Source: Molanna angustata
Lineage: Eukaryota; Arthropoda; Insecta; Trichoptera; Molannidae
Length of the DNA: 64,000 bases
Assembly: GCA_963576475.1 (NCBI GenBank)
Contig: OY754964.1
Location: 3,987,649-4,051,648 of the forward strand
Direction of reading: 5' to 3'
The stretch's first letter is position 1; every line of letters starts with the position of its first letter. A model generated the notes under the pieces. The model was not told the origin of the DNA. It did no database searches and was given only the letters and a program-made list of their open reading frames with translations. The position numbers were made by a program, and so were the translations under genes. This document shows positions 63,871-64,000 of the stretch, piece after piece.

Positions 63871-64000
63871 TTGTAATCGGACAAACCGTTTAGGAGCACA
63901 TAGCATACATAAATAAAATAATTTTCATATAGGAAATCAGTATATTGTTGATTTGTAAGTAAATAGTATTAGGTAGGTACCTACCTACAACAATGTTCTA
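63871..64000. other. Right window edge
   Basis: AT-rich with TAGGTAGGTACCTACCTAC near the end. Nothing further was recognised. Confidence 0.4.

Overview
This is AT-rich eukaryotic DNA, almost certainly from an insect. It holds one intron-split host gene of the MADF/BESS type (common in arthropods), tRNA-derived SINEs, many 5'-truncated non-LTR retrotransposons (LINEs), palindromic (foldback) elements and a complete Ty3/gypsy LTR retrotransposon. I see no prokaryotic operons, rRNA genes, CRISPR arrays or intact tRNA genes. Hemiptera or Lepidoptera would fit the repeat style, but the sequence alone does not settle the order.

Layout. 1-14 kb is a graveyard of nested repeats: LINE tails and fragments (1, 2.0, 4.3-4.9, 5.6-6.0, 7.9-9.8, 9.9-10.2 and 11.3-12.2 kb), a SINE split by a 167-bp palindrome (6.1-6.4 kb), a GC-rich insert bounded by a 12-bp direct repeat (6.4-7.0 kb) and a ~690-bp TTAA-bounded palindrome (12.26-12.95 kb). 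14.9-17.2 kb carries the only convincing host gene, a two-exon MADF/BESS protein on the minus strand. Its 1.6-kb intron holds a 23-bp tandem array, a LINE tail, a SINE-like piece and part of another repeat. 17-31 kb is mostly unannotated AT-rich sequence, with a ~1-kb dispersed repeat, a 30/60-bp satellite with higher-order structure, a 74-bp-arm foldback and two LINE fragments.

31,510-43,049 is an 11.5-kb Ty3/gypsy element on the minus strand. It has two 2,178-bp LTRs in which I found one difference, a 4-bp ACAT target duplication, gag with a CCHC knuckle, and pol with protease, reverse transcriptase, RNase H and integrase, all with their catalytic residues. Gag and pol are joined by a canonical -1 slippery heptamer just before the gag stop. 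The long LTRs are inflated by a 133-bp tandem array. About 2.5 kb between pol and the 3' LTR holds two further tandem arrays and no env gene. This copy looks young and possibly still active.

43-64 kb returns to LINE fragments, SINEs, two more partners of the ~1-kb dispersed repeat and a foldback. It ends in a 2.3-kb zone (61.5-63.9 kb) of consecutive, unrelated tandem arrays.

The most interesting cross-element signal is a 3'-terminal stem-loop shared by at least five LINE tails. Its inner core is constant (AACAGG...CCTAGTG), and its outer stem changes sequence with compensating base pairs. That is the expected signature of a conserved RNA structure, plausibly the recognition site of the reverse transcriptase.
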